Assembly (NCBI RefSeq): GCF_002367995.1
Contig: NZ_AP018208.1
Coordinates: 93,983-157,982, forward strand
Origin: Calothrix brevissima NIES-22
GTDB lineage: Bacteria > Cyanobacteriota > Cyanobacteriia > Cyanobacteriales > Nostocaceae
Reading direction: 5' to 3'
DNA: 64,000 bases
A program made the position numbers and the translations under genes. Shown here piece by piece: positions 8,167-16,339 of the stretch (position 1 is the stretch's first letter; each line of letters starts with the position of its first letter). The notes below the pieces were generated by a model that did not search any database, was not told the origin of the DNA, and saw only the letters and a program-made list of their open reading frames with translations.

Positions 8167-8385
8167 TTATTTAAAGATTTCTATTAAATCAGGCTGATCT
8201 TTCCACGCCCCGAATAATTTGTTGAGTCTTGCTAATCTCTCTGAATCTGTTAAGGAATGTTTTGTTTGTTCAATTGAAGTTGCACTAATTTTTAAATCAA
8301 CAATAATTTCTTGACCATCAGGAATCTCGTTGATTTGTTCTAATAATTCTATAATCTGACCACGTTTAACTCCTCTAATTCTCAT
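8167..8385 (-). CDS. Orphan antitoxin-like small protein, probably C-terminally truncated
   Basis: The 72-residue protein begins MRIRGVKRGQIIELLEQIN and has a beta-rich N-terminal part (DGQEIIVDLKI) followed by a helical segment (SDSERLARLNKLFGAW type). I recall this pattern from cyanobacterial small antitoxin-type proteins, often encoded next to a PIN or other toxin gene. Homologues usually continue for about 15 residues past the point where this one stops (DLIEIFK), and no toxin gene follows, so it looks like an orphan or truncated copy. Confidence 0.55.
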   Translation of the reverse strand: MRIRGVKRGQIIELLEQINEIPDGQEIIVDLKISATSIEQTKHSLTDSERLARLNKLFGAWKDQPDLIEIFK

Positions 8386-8456
8386 TTGTTATTTACTCCT
8401 AATATTTGCTAAATAATAGTTAACTGTTAACCATCAACTGTCAACCATCAACAAAA

Positions 8457-9119
8457 TTAAAGTGTATTTGGGTCAATTCCTTGCTGTTGTAATAGAGCTA
8501 ATAAATTTTGCAATTGTTCTTCTGGGGTTTGGTATCTATTGCCATTTTCGTCATACCAAAACAGCCATTCTCTTGTTCTTCCTTGATAATTACCCTGTTC
8601 TCGTCCAATACCTAAACCAATTTCGGGCATCCAAATTTTATCCCCTGGTTGTAAAATATATTTACCTTCAACTAAACGATAAACTTCTAAACGTTGGCGT
8701 TTACGACGTAACCGTGTTGGTGCATAAATGACATAATACAAAATGCCTAATTCGGCATAATCGATTTTTTTCTGTTCATATTCGCCGTTGTAAGTTTGAG
8801 ATACAACTTCCAAAGCTAAAATTGGTGGGATTCCTTCTTCTTCCCAAAATACATAGCTGGAACGTCCATTTTCACCTACAAAACGTTCTACACCCAAACT
8901 CAGGAATCCATCGGGGACTATGGCAGGTTTTAATGGTGAATAATAAATTCCCATGTTGATACCGAAAAACCAGTCATCACGGTTTTGCCAAATCGCAGCT
9001 AAGATGGCTAATAATAAGTTGGGAATTAATATTTGCAGTTCGTTATCCACAGGAGTATCATCAGAGTCGGGTAATTCTGCCGATGAAGGTAGGCATTCTA
9101 ACGGGTTGTAGTTATACAT
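8457..9119 (-). CDS. Uma2-family putative restriction endonuclease (DUF820)
   Basis: The 220-residue protein has the Uma2 PD-(D/E)XK arrangement: AIVPDGFLSLG (catalytic Asp region), PPILALEVVSQTYNGEYEQKK (Glu ... Lys) and GILYYVIYAP. The family is greatly expanded in cyanobacteria and is predicted to be nucleases, often mobile and of unknown biological role. The N-terminal 30 residues are acidic and variable. The C-terminus has the QTPEEQLQNLLALLQQQGIDP tail typical of this subfamily. It is a single gene. Confidence 0.9.
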   Translation of the reverse strand: MYNYNPLECLPSSAELPDSDDTPVDNELQILIPNLLLAILAAIWQNRDDWFFGINMGIYYSPLKPAIVPDGFLSLGVERFVGENGRSSYVFWEEEGIPPILALEVVSQTYNGEYEQKKIDYAELGILYYVIYAPTRLRRKRQRLEVYRLVEGKYILQPGDKIWMPEIGLGIGREQGNYQGRTREWLFWYDENGNRYQTPEEQLQNLLALLQQQGIDPNTL

Positions 9120-9367
9120 AATACCTTGGTGGTTGCCAGTTATCAGTCATGGGTGAATCGTCATTAGAACAAGTTAATTTGTTCCCGTTTATTTAAGGGT
9201 AACTTAGTCTGGATGTAAGTACCCCATAGTGCAGGGACAGTGGCAAGCAGTAGCTTCTTTACCTAAGGCAAACACACAACTGAAGCATAATTCATCCTAC
9301 TGTAACTGAAAAGCTATTTTATTTGTTTTACTGTATAAATTTCTGCAATTCCTTCAAGAGTCGGTAA

Positions 9368-9574
9368 TTATTCTTGACCAGAGAAACTTGATGCAGTATT
9401 GGGCTTTTGATTTGATTCAATTTCCGATTGCAGATAAGTAAGTGCAGTTTTAGCATCCCCAATAGTCAGATCGGGGTCATAATCAAGTGCTAAAAAGTCT
9501 GGGTGTTTAGCGATTTGAGATATCAAATATTGGCTGGCTTCAACTAATTCAATGAGGCTAGGGTTAGACATCAT
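9368..9574 (-). CDS. Small hypothetical acidic protein
   Basis: Sixty-eight residues, largely helical and acidic (ELVEASQYLISQIAKHPDFLALDYDPD), with no membrane segment and no recognised family. It is a possible small cyanobacterial gene of its own, preceded by TTACTCCTCC on the reverse-complement side, which reads as a purine-rich ribosome-binding site before the ATG. The 9120-9367 gap upstream of the Uma2 gene shows nothing certain. Confidence 0.5.
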   Translation of the reverse strand: MMSNPSLIELVEASQYLISQIAKHPDFLALDYDPDLTIGDAKTALTYLQSEIESNQKPNTASSFSGQE

Positions 9575-9635
9575 TTACTCCTCCCAGTCCTTGGGTAAGG
9601 CGGTTCTGTGTTGCATAATCTGATGAATAGATAAT

Positions 9636-9708
9636 TAAAAGAATTCAGGAGCCAGAATTGAGAATTCAGAACTTTTCTGACTCCTGACTCCTGAATTCTG
9701 AGTTCTAA
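9636..9708. repeat. Heptamer short tandem repeats (GACTCCT type)
   Basis: This stretch consists of degenerate and exact copies of the cyanobacterial short repeats AATTCAGGAG, TGACTCC and GAATTCTGA arranged as an inverted pair. Similar repeats are at 18084-18115, 18290-18315 and 62580-62725. It is intergenic and lies right behind the stop of a broken gene. Confidence 0.7.
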
Positions 9709-9709
9709 A

Positions 9710-9876
9710 TTACGCTGCGACTAACTCCTCTTGCTCTGTCCCAGACTCCAGCAGTTGCCGCCATTGCACAGTAGTCAGTTGATCAAACGGAAGGTCTAGC
9801 AATTGCTCGCAATCGATAACACCAGCAGCAGGTACAGTATTGGCTATTGATAGACACAAGACAGCATCTATTACAG
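9710..9876 (-). pseudogene. C-terminal remnant of a paralogue of the 17093-17797 gene
   Basis: Reading to TAA at 9710, the frame gives AVIDAVLCLS ... CEQLLDLPFDQLTTVQWRQLLE, which aligns with AFDAVWSLS ... CEELLDKPFDQLTSEEWKRLME of the intact gene at 17093-17797. The fragment is cut by the terminal repeat of the IS at 9877. The rest of the gene resumes at 11068, but about 100 codons present in the paralogue are missing. Confidence 0.85.
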
Positions 9877-11067
9877 CAGGACTTACGCATTGACAAATGG
9901 GATAATAAATGCAGTAGAGAAAATCAGAAAAGAATAGGCGATCGCTAATCAGCAAGGGACTGGAAAGACGGATAATTTACGCTGTGTGTATTGAGGATAT
10001 GGGCAATCAGAGTAACTACCAAGCCATCGACCGCAAAGTGTGACCTCAACACTTACACGCTCTTTTTACTGGCAGAATCAAAGTATCCAGGCTGCACCCG
10101 TTTGGCAGATATCATGGAAGATTTGTCTCATGATAGTGTCAACAGATTTTTGCTGCGTGAGCGGTATGAACCGAAAGATTTATTTGATGAAGCTAGGCTG
10201 CACATCAATTTAGTAGGCGGCACATTAAGCGGAGATGACACGGTAATTGATAAGCCTCATAGCGACCCACAATTAACAGAATTAATTGGTTACTATTATT
10301 CTGGAAGACATCATCGTATAGTCAAAGGAATTCAGTTAATTACTTTGTATTACACAGACTTATCTCTTAAGTCTGTACCGATAAATTATCGCATTTATAA
10401 CAAACAGGATGGTCAGACTAAAAATGATTATCTACGAGACATGATTACTGAGGTTTTGGTTTGGGGATTGCAACCTCATACAGTGACTACTGATGCTTGG
10501 TATTCGAGTCATAAAAACCTGAAGTTCTTTAAAAACAAGGAATTAAAGTTTTTAACTGGTATAGCAAAAAATCGCTCGTGTTCAGTTGATGGTAAAAATT
10601 TTACCCAAATCCAAAATCTAGAAATTCCAGAGACTGGCTTAATGGTGTATCTGAAAAAGTTTGGACAAGTGAAAGTATTTCGGAGAAGTTTCAAAAACGA
10701 AACTTATAGATATTACATCATGTACCTGCCTGATAAAGATGCATTATTTTTAGTTTCTCTGGCAGATTTTCAGGAATTACACTCAATTCATTGGGGAATT
10801 GAATGTTACCACAGAGCTATCAAACAAGTGTGTGGCATTCAACGATTTATGGTGAGAACATCTGAGGCTATTAAAACTCATTTCTTCAGTGCCATTCGTG
10901 CGTTTACACAGTTAGAATTAATGCGATCTGAAGAATTAATTGAAAACTGGTATGAACTCCAAAGAAATTTATCTCTTCAGGTGGCTCGTGACTTCATTCT
11001 GGAACATCTTAAACAAAAGGTGGGCTTGAATGCACATGGTCAACTTCCTGTCAATGCGTAAGTCCTG
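9877..11067 (+). mobile_element. IS4-like insertion sequence, 1191 bp
   Basis: Perfect 19-bp terminal inverted repeats (CAGGACTTACGCATTGACA at 9877-9895 and its reverse complement at 11049-11067) bound one transposase gene. No target duplication is visible: the flanks are ATTACAG and GTATCGC. The insertion splits a paralogue of the 17093 gene, and about 100 codons of that gene are lost, so insertion was followed by deletion, or the ends derive from a rearrangement. Confidence 0.9.
9991..11061 (+). CDS. IS4-like DDE transposase with a frameshifted N-terminus
   Basis: The 356-codon frame encodes a DDE transposase with GGTLSGDDTVIDKP (first Asp region), VTTDAWYSSHKNLK (second Asp) and IHWGIECYHRAIKQVCG (third acidic residue in a YREK-like block). 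No ATG starts this frame. The apparent true start is ATG 9999 in the next frame (MGNQSNYQAIDRKV, then TGA); it joins the main frame after one shift near 10040 (CDLNTYTLF). The gene is therefore either inactivated by a 1-nt indel or uses frameshifting. It occupies nearly the whole element. Confidence 0.85.
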   Translation: MRIWAIRVTTKPSTAKCDLNTYTLFLLAESKYPGCTRLADIMEDLSHDSVNRFLLRERYEPKDLFDEARLHINLVGGTLSGDDTVIDKPHSDPQLTELIGYYYSGRHHRIVKGIQLITLYYTDLSLKSVPINYRIYNKQDGQTKNDYLRDMITEVLVWGLQPHTVTTDAWYSSHKNLKFFKNKELKFLTGIAKNRSCSVDGKNFTQIQNLEIPETGLMVYLKKFGQVKVFRRSFKNETYRYYIMYLPDKDALFLVSLADFQELHSIHWGIECYHRAIKQVCGIQRFMVRTSEAIKTHFFSAIRAFTQLELMRSEELIENWYELQRNLSLQVARDFILEHLKQKVGLNAHGQLPVNA

Positions 11068-11168
11068 GTATCGCTGGCATTGAGCAATAGTGGTGTGGCG
11101 AAACTTCTCTTCGCCGCTTGTCATGACTACCCAAGGTTGGGTTACAAATTCGTCATAGTCGTAGCTAT
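11068..11168 (-). pseudogene. Middle remnant of the same broken paralogue
   Basis: The frame reads SYDYDEFVTQPWVVMTSGEE, matching SITYDHDEFITQRWVIIVNSTEE in the 17093-17797 protein. It is trapped between the IS4-like element (ends 11067) and the 1501-bp IS (starts 11169). The N-terminal third of the gene is absent from the window. Confidence 0.85.
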
Positions 11169-12669
11169 TTGAGTTTAGACTAGACAGCAACAAATGACCC
11201 AGCAGTGCTGAGTTAATAAAACACAACCTTCAAGAATGAAGATATTTGAGATTAAGCAGATTTTTGTTCCTCTTTGCGTGGTTTAGAAGCAGTCTTTTTA
11301 ACAATTGGATATCGTATTTTCCGGTTACGGACTTTACCTGGTGTCCACCCAAGGGACTTTCCACGAGGTTTGGGTGGAGAGGTAGGAGTACCAATCGCGG
11401 CGAAAACTCCACCCATAGCTTGAGCAACTCGTCCTGGGGTCAATTTATCCATTGACTTCTGCCAAGGAAGAGGATTATCAGCAACGATATCACAAGCTAA
11501 CCATAACTCCCAAGTGATTAACGGCATTAAGTCACTCCAATGTTCACATTGTTCTGGAGTACTGAATTTTGGTACTGTCCAATGTAAGCGTTGCTTAAGA
11601 AAACGATACCAATGGTCAATCGTGAATCGGCGCAAGTACAATCGCCAAACTTCATCCAATGGTGGCATTTGTTCCCCAACCCAAGCCAACCACAAGGGTC
11701 TTAATACTCTCAAATTGCCATCAAGATCAAGACGTTCCACCTTCAGTAGCATCATTGGGCGTGCAGCAGCTTTGCGAAAATGCAAATCTTCCCACAGACT
11801 GACTTTAACTCGTCCCAATTTTGGGTCATTTACTTCCAGCACAGATGCCACTTCGCCCCAGGTTGAGGGTTCATTGAGTTTAAATTGAGCACCATGCTTG
11901 CGAGGACGACCCTTGCCAGAGTAAGCAGGTGGTGCGCCCCATAGACACAGATTTGAACGCAGTCTAACTAAGATATCGGCTTTTATACTAGCTGTCTTTA
12001 ATACGAAAGGCGCACAACCATATTCACTGTCCCAAAGCGAAATTGGTCGAACAGACATTGATTCACATACCTTTTTGAGTTGTTCAACTGCTTTCTCAAT
12101 CGGATTGTCCCAACTGGTAATCCGTTCATGCCTCAGCGGTAGTGCCCAACTTCCTGAATCCTCTGGTATCCAAGCTATAGTACTATATCCCTGCCCAATC
12201 GTAATCGGTTTATTTCCCGCGATCGCTGTGCTACTGTGTTCTATTGTCCGTTCTTTGAGTGTCACCGCATCTGGGCGTGACCAAGCTGTATGGTCTCCTG
12301 CCAACAATATGCGTTTTTCTGTTGGTATTTGCTTGATATATAACTCCATTAATTTCTCACGGTCTGGTTTGGTATCTTGTATCGCTTCATAGATACTCGG
12401 CCATTTACGTCTAAACACTGGCGATAAAGATAAATCTGCCAGACTGTAGACATTACGGGTCAACAGTATCGCATCTGTTAGTTCAAATGTTGCATCATGT
12501 GCTTTGCCTAGATGCGTATAGGCGGCTTGACGAAATTCTTCGAGTCTGGCACGTTTCATATTGGCAGATAAGAGTAGGTGATTCTCTCTTAGCTTCTGCC
12601 GAAAGGGGGACTGTCTTCAATCAGACATCCCCTTTTTCTCTTTCATCTCTCCCATTTAGTCTAAACTCC
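11169..12669 (-). mobile_element. IS701-like insertion sequence, copy 1 (1501 bp, reverse orientation)
   Basis: The element runs from TTGAGTTTAGACTAG to the reverse complement of GGAGTTTAGACTA and encodes a transposase with the same translation as copy 2 (60451-61951). The ends share GAGTTTAGACTA as inverted repeats. Unlike copy 2, the flanks (TCGTAGCTAT and AGAACTGTAA) show no direct repeat, so the neighbouring DNA has been rearranged or deleted since insertion. Both adjacent genes are truncated exactly at its ends. Confidence 0.92.
11252..12559 (-). CDS. IS701-like DDE transposase (copy 1)
   Basis: The 435-residue transposase has AGDHTAWSRPDAVTLKERT (first Asp), ISLWDSEYGCAPFV (second Asp) and RRFTIDHWYRFLKQRL (the C-terminal helix bearing the last catalytic or YREK-like residues). 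The C-terminus is basic (KKTASKPRKEEQKS). The translation is the same as that of the copy at 60561-61868, which implies recent transposition. The family label is from the overall pattern and is less certain than the transposase call. Confidence 0.92.
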   Translation of the reverse strand: MKRARLEEFRQAAYTHLGKAHDATFELTDAILLTRNVYSLADLSLSPVFRRKWPSIYEAIQDTKPDREKLMELYIKQIPTEKRILLAGDHTAWSRPDAVTLKERTIEHSSTAIAGNKPITIGQGYSTIAWIPEDSGSWALPLRHERITSWDNPIEKAVEQLKKVCESMSVRPISLWDSEYGCAPFVLKTASIKADILVRLRSNLCLWGAPPAYSGKGRPRKHGAQFKLNEPSTWGEVASVLEVNDPKLGRVKVSLWEDLHFRKAAARPMMLLKVERLDLDGNLRVLRPLWLAWVGEQMPPLDEVWRLYLRRFTIDHWYRFLKQRLHWTVPKFSTPEQCEHWSDLMPLITWELWLACDIVADNPLPWQKSMDKLTPGRVAQAMGGVFAAIGTPTSPPKPRGKSLGWTPGKVRNRKIRYPIVKKTASKPRKEEQKSA

Positions 12670-13487
12670 AGAACTGTAACAACCTCTCAACTACTGTTGA
12701 TAGCTCTTCGTCTACTGAACCAAACCTGACTTTGAGTAAATTTTCTATAACTTGGCGACGTTCTTGAATTACTCCTTCTTGTACAGCCTGCGCTCTAGCT
12801 TCCTGGTAAGCTTGGGTTAAATTCATTATTAACTCCTGATCATCTTCTGTTAAATCTGGCTGCGCCATTACACTGATGCGCCAATTAAAAACAAGTTCTA
12901 AAACATTACGACGTAACGGATTATTCGATGGTAGTGCTATCAGTTCCTGGACGGCTTGTAGCTGAACTGTTCCCCTCCCCAAAAGTCTAAACCACAATGT
13001 TTCACTGGTTACTGGTAGCTGGTTAATTGCCACAATCGCTGTTCTCAAAGAATCAGCTAGAAAATAAACTCCAGCAGACCAATTGTCTAGCTCCAGTTTA
13101 GCGCCAAAACTATTCAGCAAACCCGGAGAAGCTGATGGTGCTAAAATCCACAATCGTGCAAGATTATCTTCTGGTAAGCTTGTATCCTCTCGCTTGGCTT
13201 TTCGTTGTGAGTCTGCCATGACTGTAAAGACCTTCAGAAGACAGTTGCGTACTTCTGTCTTCGTTGGTTGATTGCGAAATGGTTCTAGCAGAGAAGTTCC
13301 TACAGCTATTCTGCCAAGTAAACCCAATGACTGTTGATTAGCTTGGGGTGTTGATGAGGCAGAAAACAAAATATCTACAGGAGCGAATTTCATCGGTTAT
13401 TTCTTTATTGACTTCCACCTTTCCTAAAGGAGAAAGTAACTCCTCTAAAAATTGCTTTGAAAATTGATCATAAGGTTTTCTAGTCAT
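12656..13487 (-). pseudogene. Rpn-type PD-(D/E)XK protein, frameshifted and cut by the IS
   Basis: The long frame (MKFAPVDILFSAS ... ERLLQFWSLD) matches the cyanobacterial Rpn/DUF4351-like proteins once an N-terminal piece from ATG 13487 is added in another frame (MTRKPYDQFSKQFLEELLSP ... EITDEIR). The join near 13390 needs a 1-nt shift. At the 3' end the last codons SLD and the TAA come from the IS terminus (12656-12669), so the real C-terminus is missing. The gene is therefore broken twice. The role of this family in the cell is unclear; members are predicted transposase-like nucleases. Confidence 0.85.
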
Positions 13488-13584
13488 ATTTTAAATCGGA
13501 GATGTTTTGCATTTTAGGTGCTCAAATTTTGGTGCCAGATGAATAGTATTTGCCTATCCAAATGTGTCTTTTTGAAGAAATTGT

Positions 13585-14439
13585 TTATACAATCTGTGTA
13601 ACAGTCTGCTGTTGAACTTGCTGCATCCATGCTTTGATGGCTTGCAGTTCATCCAAGCCATCAACTACAGCATTAACTATGTATTTATGATAGGAATTAC
13701 CAGCATGATTGGGGTGGTCAAACTTATCTGATGCCCAAGCAATGCACATTGTTTTTACAAGCTCATCAACTTTACTGTGATGAAGCTCGCTGGGACTACT
13801 AACATCTTGAAAATGTAACCATTCCTTGATTAAATCAAGTGGGTAATTAAGTAAAGTCCGAATTTGTTTTACTCGCAAATCTTGAGGATGTATTGCAGAT
13901 GTTACAGTAGTTTGCTTTGGATTTGATTGTGGTTGTACAGGTTGAACATAATCGACTGAATCTGAAGTTGGAGTTAACTGAGATTGAACATCACGAATAA
14001 TTGTTGCCCAATCAGCGTTAGGATTCCATTCTCTACGAATACGGGTTTTAGTTACAGCGTCATAAAGATTGCAGAAAACTGAGTTTTCATCCCCAGGAGT
14101 AGCAACAATTATCAAAGGCTGAGTAAAATCTTTCACAACAGATGCAGCTAACAAGAATGATTTAGCAAAGTTGGTTTCAATGCCACTACGGACGATATAA
14201 ATTTCATCAGCTTGGACAACAATATCTAATTTTAAATTGTCCTTTCCTTTGAAATCTTTATCTGTCAGTCTTAGCTCTAAAACATAACCTGTTAATGCTC
14301 TTTGGCTCACAGGAATTTTTTTGTCTTGTTCAATTTCGCATTTATACCAAGCGTAAATTCGCCCATCAACCTCTAATTTCTTCACATACAGATAAATTGG
14401 CTGTGGTGGATTACCTAATCCGAGTTTTATTTCAGGCAT
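13585..14439 (-). CDS. Unknown protein, two-gene operon with 14442-14705
   Basis: The 284-residue protein has a beta-rich N-terminal half (IYLYVKKLEVDGRIYAWYKCEI ... LKLDIVVQADEIYIVRSGIE) followed by a proline/glutamine linker and a helical C-terminal domain (LRVKQIRTLLNYPLDLIKEWL). It begins 2 nt after the stop of the upstream gene, so the two are translated together. The domain order, a beta half and a helical tail after a flexible linker, would fit a plasmid or phage DNA-metabolism protein such as a single-strand-binding or recombination accessory factor, but no named family is recognised. Confidence 0.65.
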   Translation of the reverse strand: MPEIKLGLGNPPQPIYLYVKKLEVDGRIYAWYKCEIEQDKKIPVSQRALTGYVLELRLTDKDFKGKDNLKLDIVVQADEIYIVRSGIETNFAKSFLLAASVVKDFTQPLIIVATPGDENSVFCNLYDAVTKTRIRREWNPNADWATIIRDVQSQLTPTSDSVDYVQPVQPQSNPKQTTVTSAIHPQDLRVKQIRTLLNYPLDLIKEWLHFQDVSSPSELHHSKVDELVKTMCIAWASDKFDHPNHAGNSYHKYIVNAVVDGLDELQAIKAWMQQVQQQTVTQIV

Positions 14440-14441
14440 AA

Positions 14442-14705
14442 TTAAAAATCATCCAGTTCAGTTTGAGCTTTAGTAGGCTGCTTTTGGATTCTGGCTTTAT
14501 TCATTTGATGAATTGATTCTTGAATTACAGGTCTTGCAGCTTCTTTAACAGAGGATTTGGCTTGCTGATATAAAAATTGTGTTACGCCTTCTGCATCCTC
14601 TTCTGGGTCGATTTGTGCCCATAATGAGCAACCCAATTCCAACGATTCATAGTCACCTAAGTTAAATTTTCTGTGATAGGTGACAGCAATAGTTTTGATA
14701 TCCAT
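14442..14705 (-). CDS. Unknown 87-residue protein, first gene of operon
   Basis: A small mixed protein: MDIKTIAVTYHRKFNLGDYESLELGCSLW forms a strand-rich start, then an acidic helix (DPEEDAEGVTQFLYQQAKSSV) and a basic C-terminus. Its gene directly precedes 13585-14439 with a 2-nt gap, so both products probably act together. I do not recognise the family. Confidence 0.65.
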   Translation of the reverse strand: MDIKTIAVTYHRKFNLGDYESLELGCSLWAQIDPEEDAEGVTQFLYQQAKSSVKEAARPVIQESIHQMNKARIQKQPTKAQTELDDF

Positions 14706-15129
14706 TAAGTTTTCAACCTCTCAAGTTTTATATCACTTGCATTCAATAAATATTCAGTGCGATTATGCGCCTCATTCGTCTTGTCTTGAATTAATTATTT
14801 GCTACTAGTTGTTGAATTATATCCTTTGTAATAAATAGGAACCTAACTAGAGATAGTCAATCAACACAACTGTATATCAATAGGATGAGAAGAAATCAAA
14901 CAATCAATACTGTACACCTAGTAGATATATGACTCAAGAAATAGATGTTGACTGACAACTTAGGGCGGCCGCATCATGTCAATAAGTAAAGTTTATTCTC
15001 AATAGAGTTAAAAACAATGTCATTAACCCTTGCTTATTGCGAAGAACTTAGGCGATCGCCTTGGAGCTTTAAAAATAATCAAACGCGAAATCTTGATTTT
15101 TTCGTTGGTTCTTAACCTTCGTTGTGATC
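14706..15129. other. Intergenic region with no clear gene
   Basis: This AT-rich gap separates the divergent genes at 14705 and 15130 and should hold both promoters. A 33-codon frame at 15017-15118 (MSLTLAYCEELRR ... FFVGS) lies just ahead of the next gene and could be a leader peptide, but nothing else supports it. One HIP1 site lies near 15052. Confidence 0.4.
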
Positions 15130-15363
15130 ATGAGGAATTTAGATGCGTTTGCCCTAACTGACAACTGGAGTGTTCCACTGCCTTCAGAACAATACCTAAA
15201 TCACCGAGTTGTCATATATTTTTTTAGTGATGGGCAATGGATACCGATTAAATACTGCCGATTATCAAAGGCCATCGAAATTCATCAAATAACCAAGCAG
15301 GAGGTAGCTAACGAAATCTTGATATTTCCTGTTGATTTAAATCCCAACTTCTTTAATGATTAA
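15130..15363 (+). CDS. Small hypothetical protein
   Basis: About 77 residues from ATG 15130 (a GTG two codons earlier is possible). It is soluble, with a central strand VVIYFFSDGQWIPIKY and ends in a proline/asparagine segment. No family is recognised. A factor-independent terminator follows at 15385-15419, which supports a real transcription unit. Confidence 0.55.
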   Translation: MRNLDAFALTDNWSVPLPSEQYLNHRVVIYFFSDGQWIPIKYCRLSKAIEIHQITKQEVANEILIFPVDLNPNFFND

Positions 15364-15384
15364 CTTTTTTAGTTAAATCCAAAT

Positions 15385-15419
15385 ACTCCCACCTACTTCT
15401 TATTTATGGGGGAGTTTTT
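15385..15419 (+). terminator. Rho-independent terminator
   Basis: A GC-rich stem of ACTCCC(AC) with (AT)GGGGGAGT around a loop of about 15 nt is followed by TTTTTC. It closes the 15130-15363 transcription unit. Confidence 0.75.
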
Positions 15420-15528
15420 CTTATTGAAATACTTATTTGAAAACGGTCAATTCAGTATTTTGTAAAAAGCATTCCCCCGAGATGAAAACTGGTGTAATAT
15501 ATGTAAGATGTGTAACTAAGTCAAATTT

Positions 15529-15747
15529 ATGACTTTTCAAGAACTAAGCACTGGCGATTACTTCCGCATTCCTGGCATGAGTACTGGTTACGTTTACAGA
15601 AAAGCCAGCGATTCGCATTGCAGTTTGCACGGAATGTTGCAGCCGATTCGAGCGTACACGAGAGTGAAGCGACTGACATCTGCTGAAGTTCACGAGTATT
15701 TTGCTATTCAACAGGTATACCGTGAAAAGCTAAAGAAACCAGCTTAG
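15529..15747 (+). CDS. Small conserved-looking cyanobacterial protein
   Basis: Seventy-two residues, beta-rich, beginning MTFQELSTGDYFRIPGM and ending in a basic helix. The pattern (GDYFRIPGMSTGYVYRKAS) is like small one-domain beta-barrel proteins of cyanobacteria that often sit near other small genes. Function unknown. It lies 34 nt before an FMN-reductase gene on the same strand. Confidence 0.6.
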   Translation: MTFQELSTGDYFRIPGMSTGYVYRKASDSHCSLHGMLQPIRAYTRVKRLTSAEVHEYFAIQQVYREKLKKPA

Positions 15748-15784
15748 AGGTGGGAAGATAGCACAAATTAGTCAAGCTTGCGTG

Positions 15785-16333
15785 ATGAAAATTCTAGCCA
15801 TTTCTGGAAGTCTCAGGCCTGGTTCTGCCAATACTTCACTGCTACGTGCTACTACAACACTTTTTGCTCCCGGTGTTGATCTGACAATCTACGAAGGATT
15901 GGCAGACTTGCCGCACTTTAATCCTGAACTCGATAGTGAGCTTCCTCCTTCCTCGGTCAAAAATCTGCGTGAGCAGCTTCAGAGTTCTGATGGTGTGCTT
16001 ATCTGTACACCAGAGTATGCTTATGGAATGCCAGGTGTGCTGAAGAACGCACTAGACTGGATTGTTTCGTCGGGTGAGTTGGTGGGCAAGCCTGTGGCTA
16101 CGATCAGCGCTTCTCCATCAGAATTTGGTGCTGACAAAGCTCATGCTTCTTTGCTACTGACACTGACTGCCTTAGCTGCTAATATCATTGAGGGAGCATC
16201 ACTGACTGTTCCCTTTGTCACAAAGAAACTGAATGGTAAAGGTGAATTAACAGACCCCGACACCGTGAAGTCGCTTATATCAGCCCTTAATACATTTGTA
16301 CGAGGTATTGAGGCACATGGAGCTTCCCTTTAA
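15785..16333 (+). CDS. NADPH-dependent FMN reductase / flavodoxin-fold oxidoreductase
   Basis: A 182-residue flavodoxin-like protein: ILAISGSLRPGSANTSLLR is the FMN phosphate-binding loop of the NADPH-dependent FMN reductase family, and CTPEYAYGMPGVLKNALDW is the second family signature. It should reduce FMN or quinones with NAD(P)H in the cytosol. ATG 15785 is preferred over the GTG just before it. The gene is followed, on the other strand, by a Uma2 gene. Confidence 0.92.
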   Translation: MKILAISGSLRPGSANTSLLRATTTLFAPGVDLTIYEGLADLPHFNPELDSELPPSSVKNLREQLQSSDGVLICTPEYAYGMPGVLKNALDWIVSSGELVGKPVATISASPSEFGADKAHASLLLTLTALAANIIEGASLTVPFVTKKLNGKGELTDPDTVKSLISALNTFVRGIEAHGASL

Positions 16334-16339
16334 CTTTAA

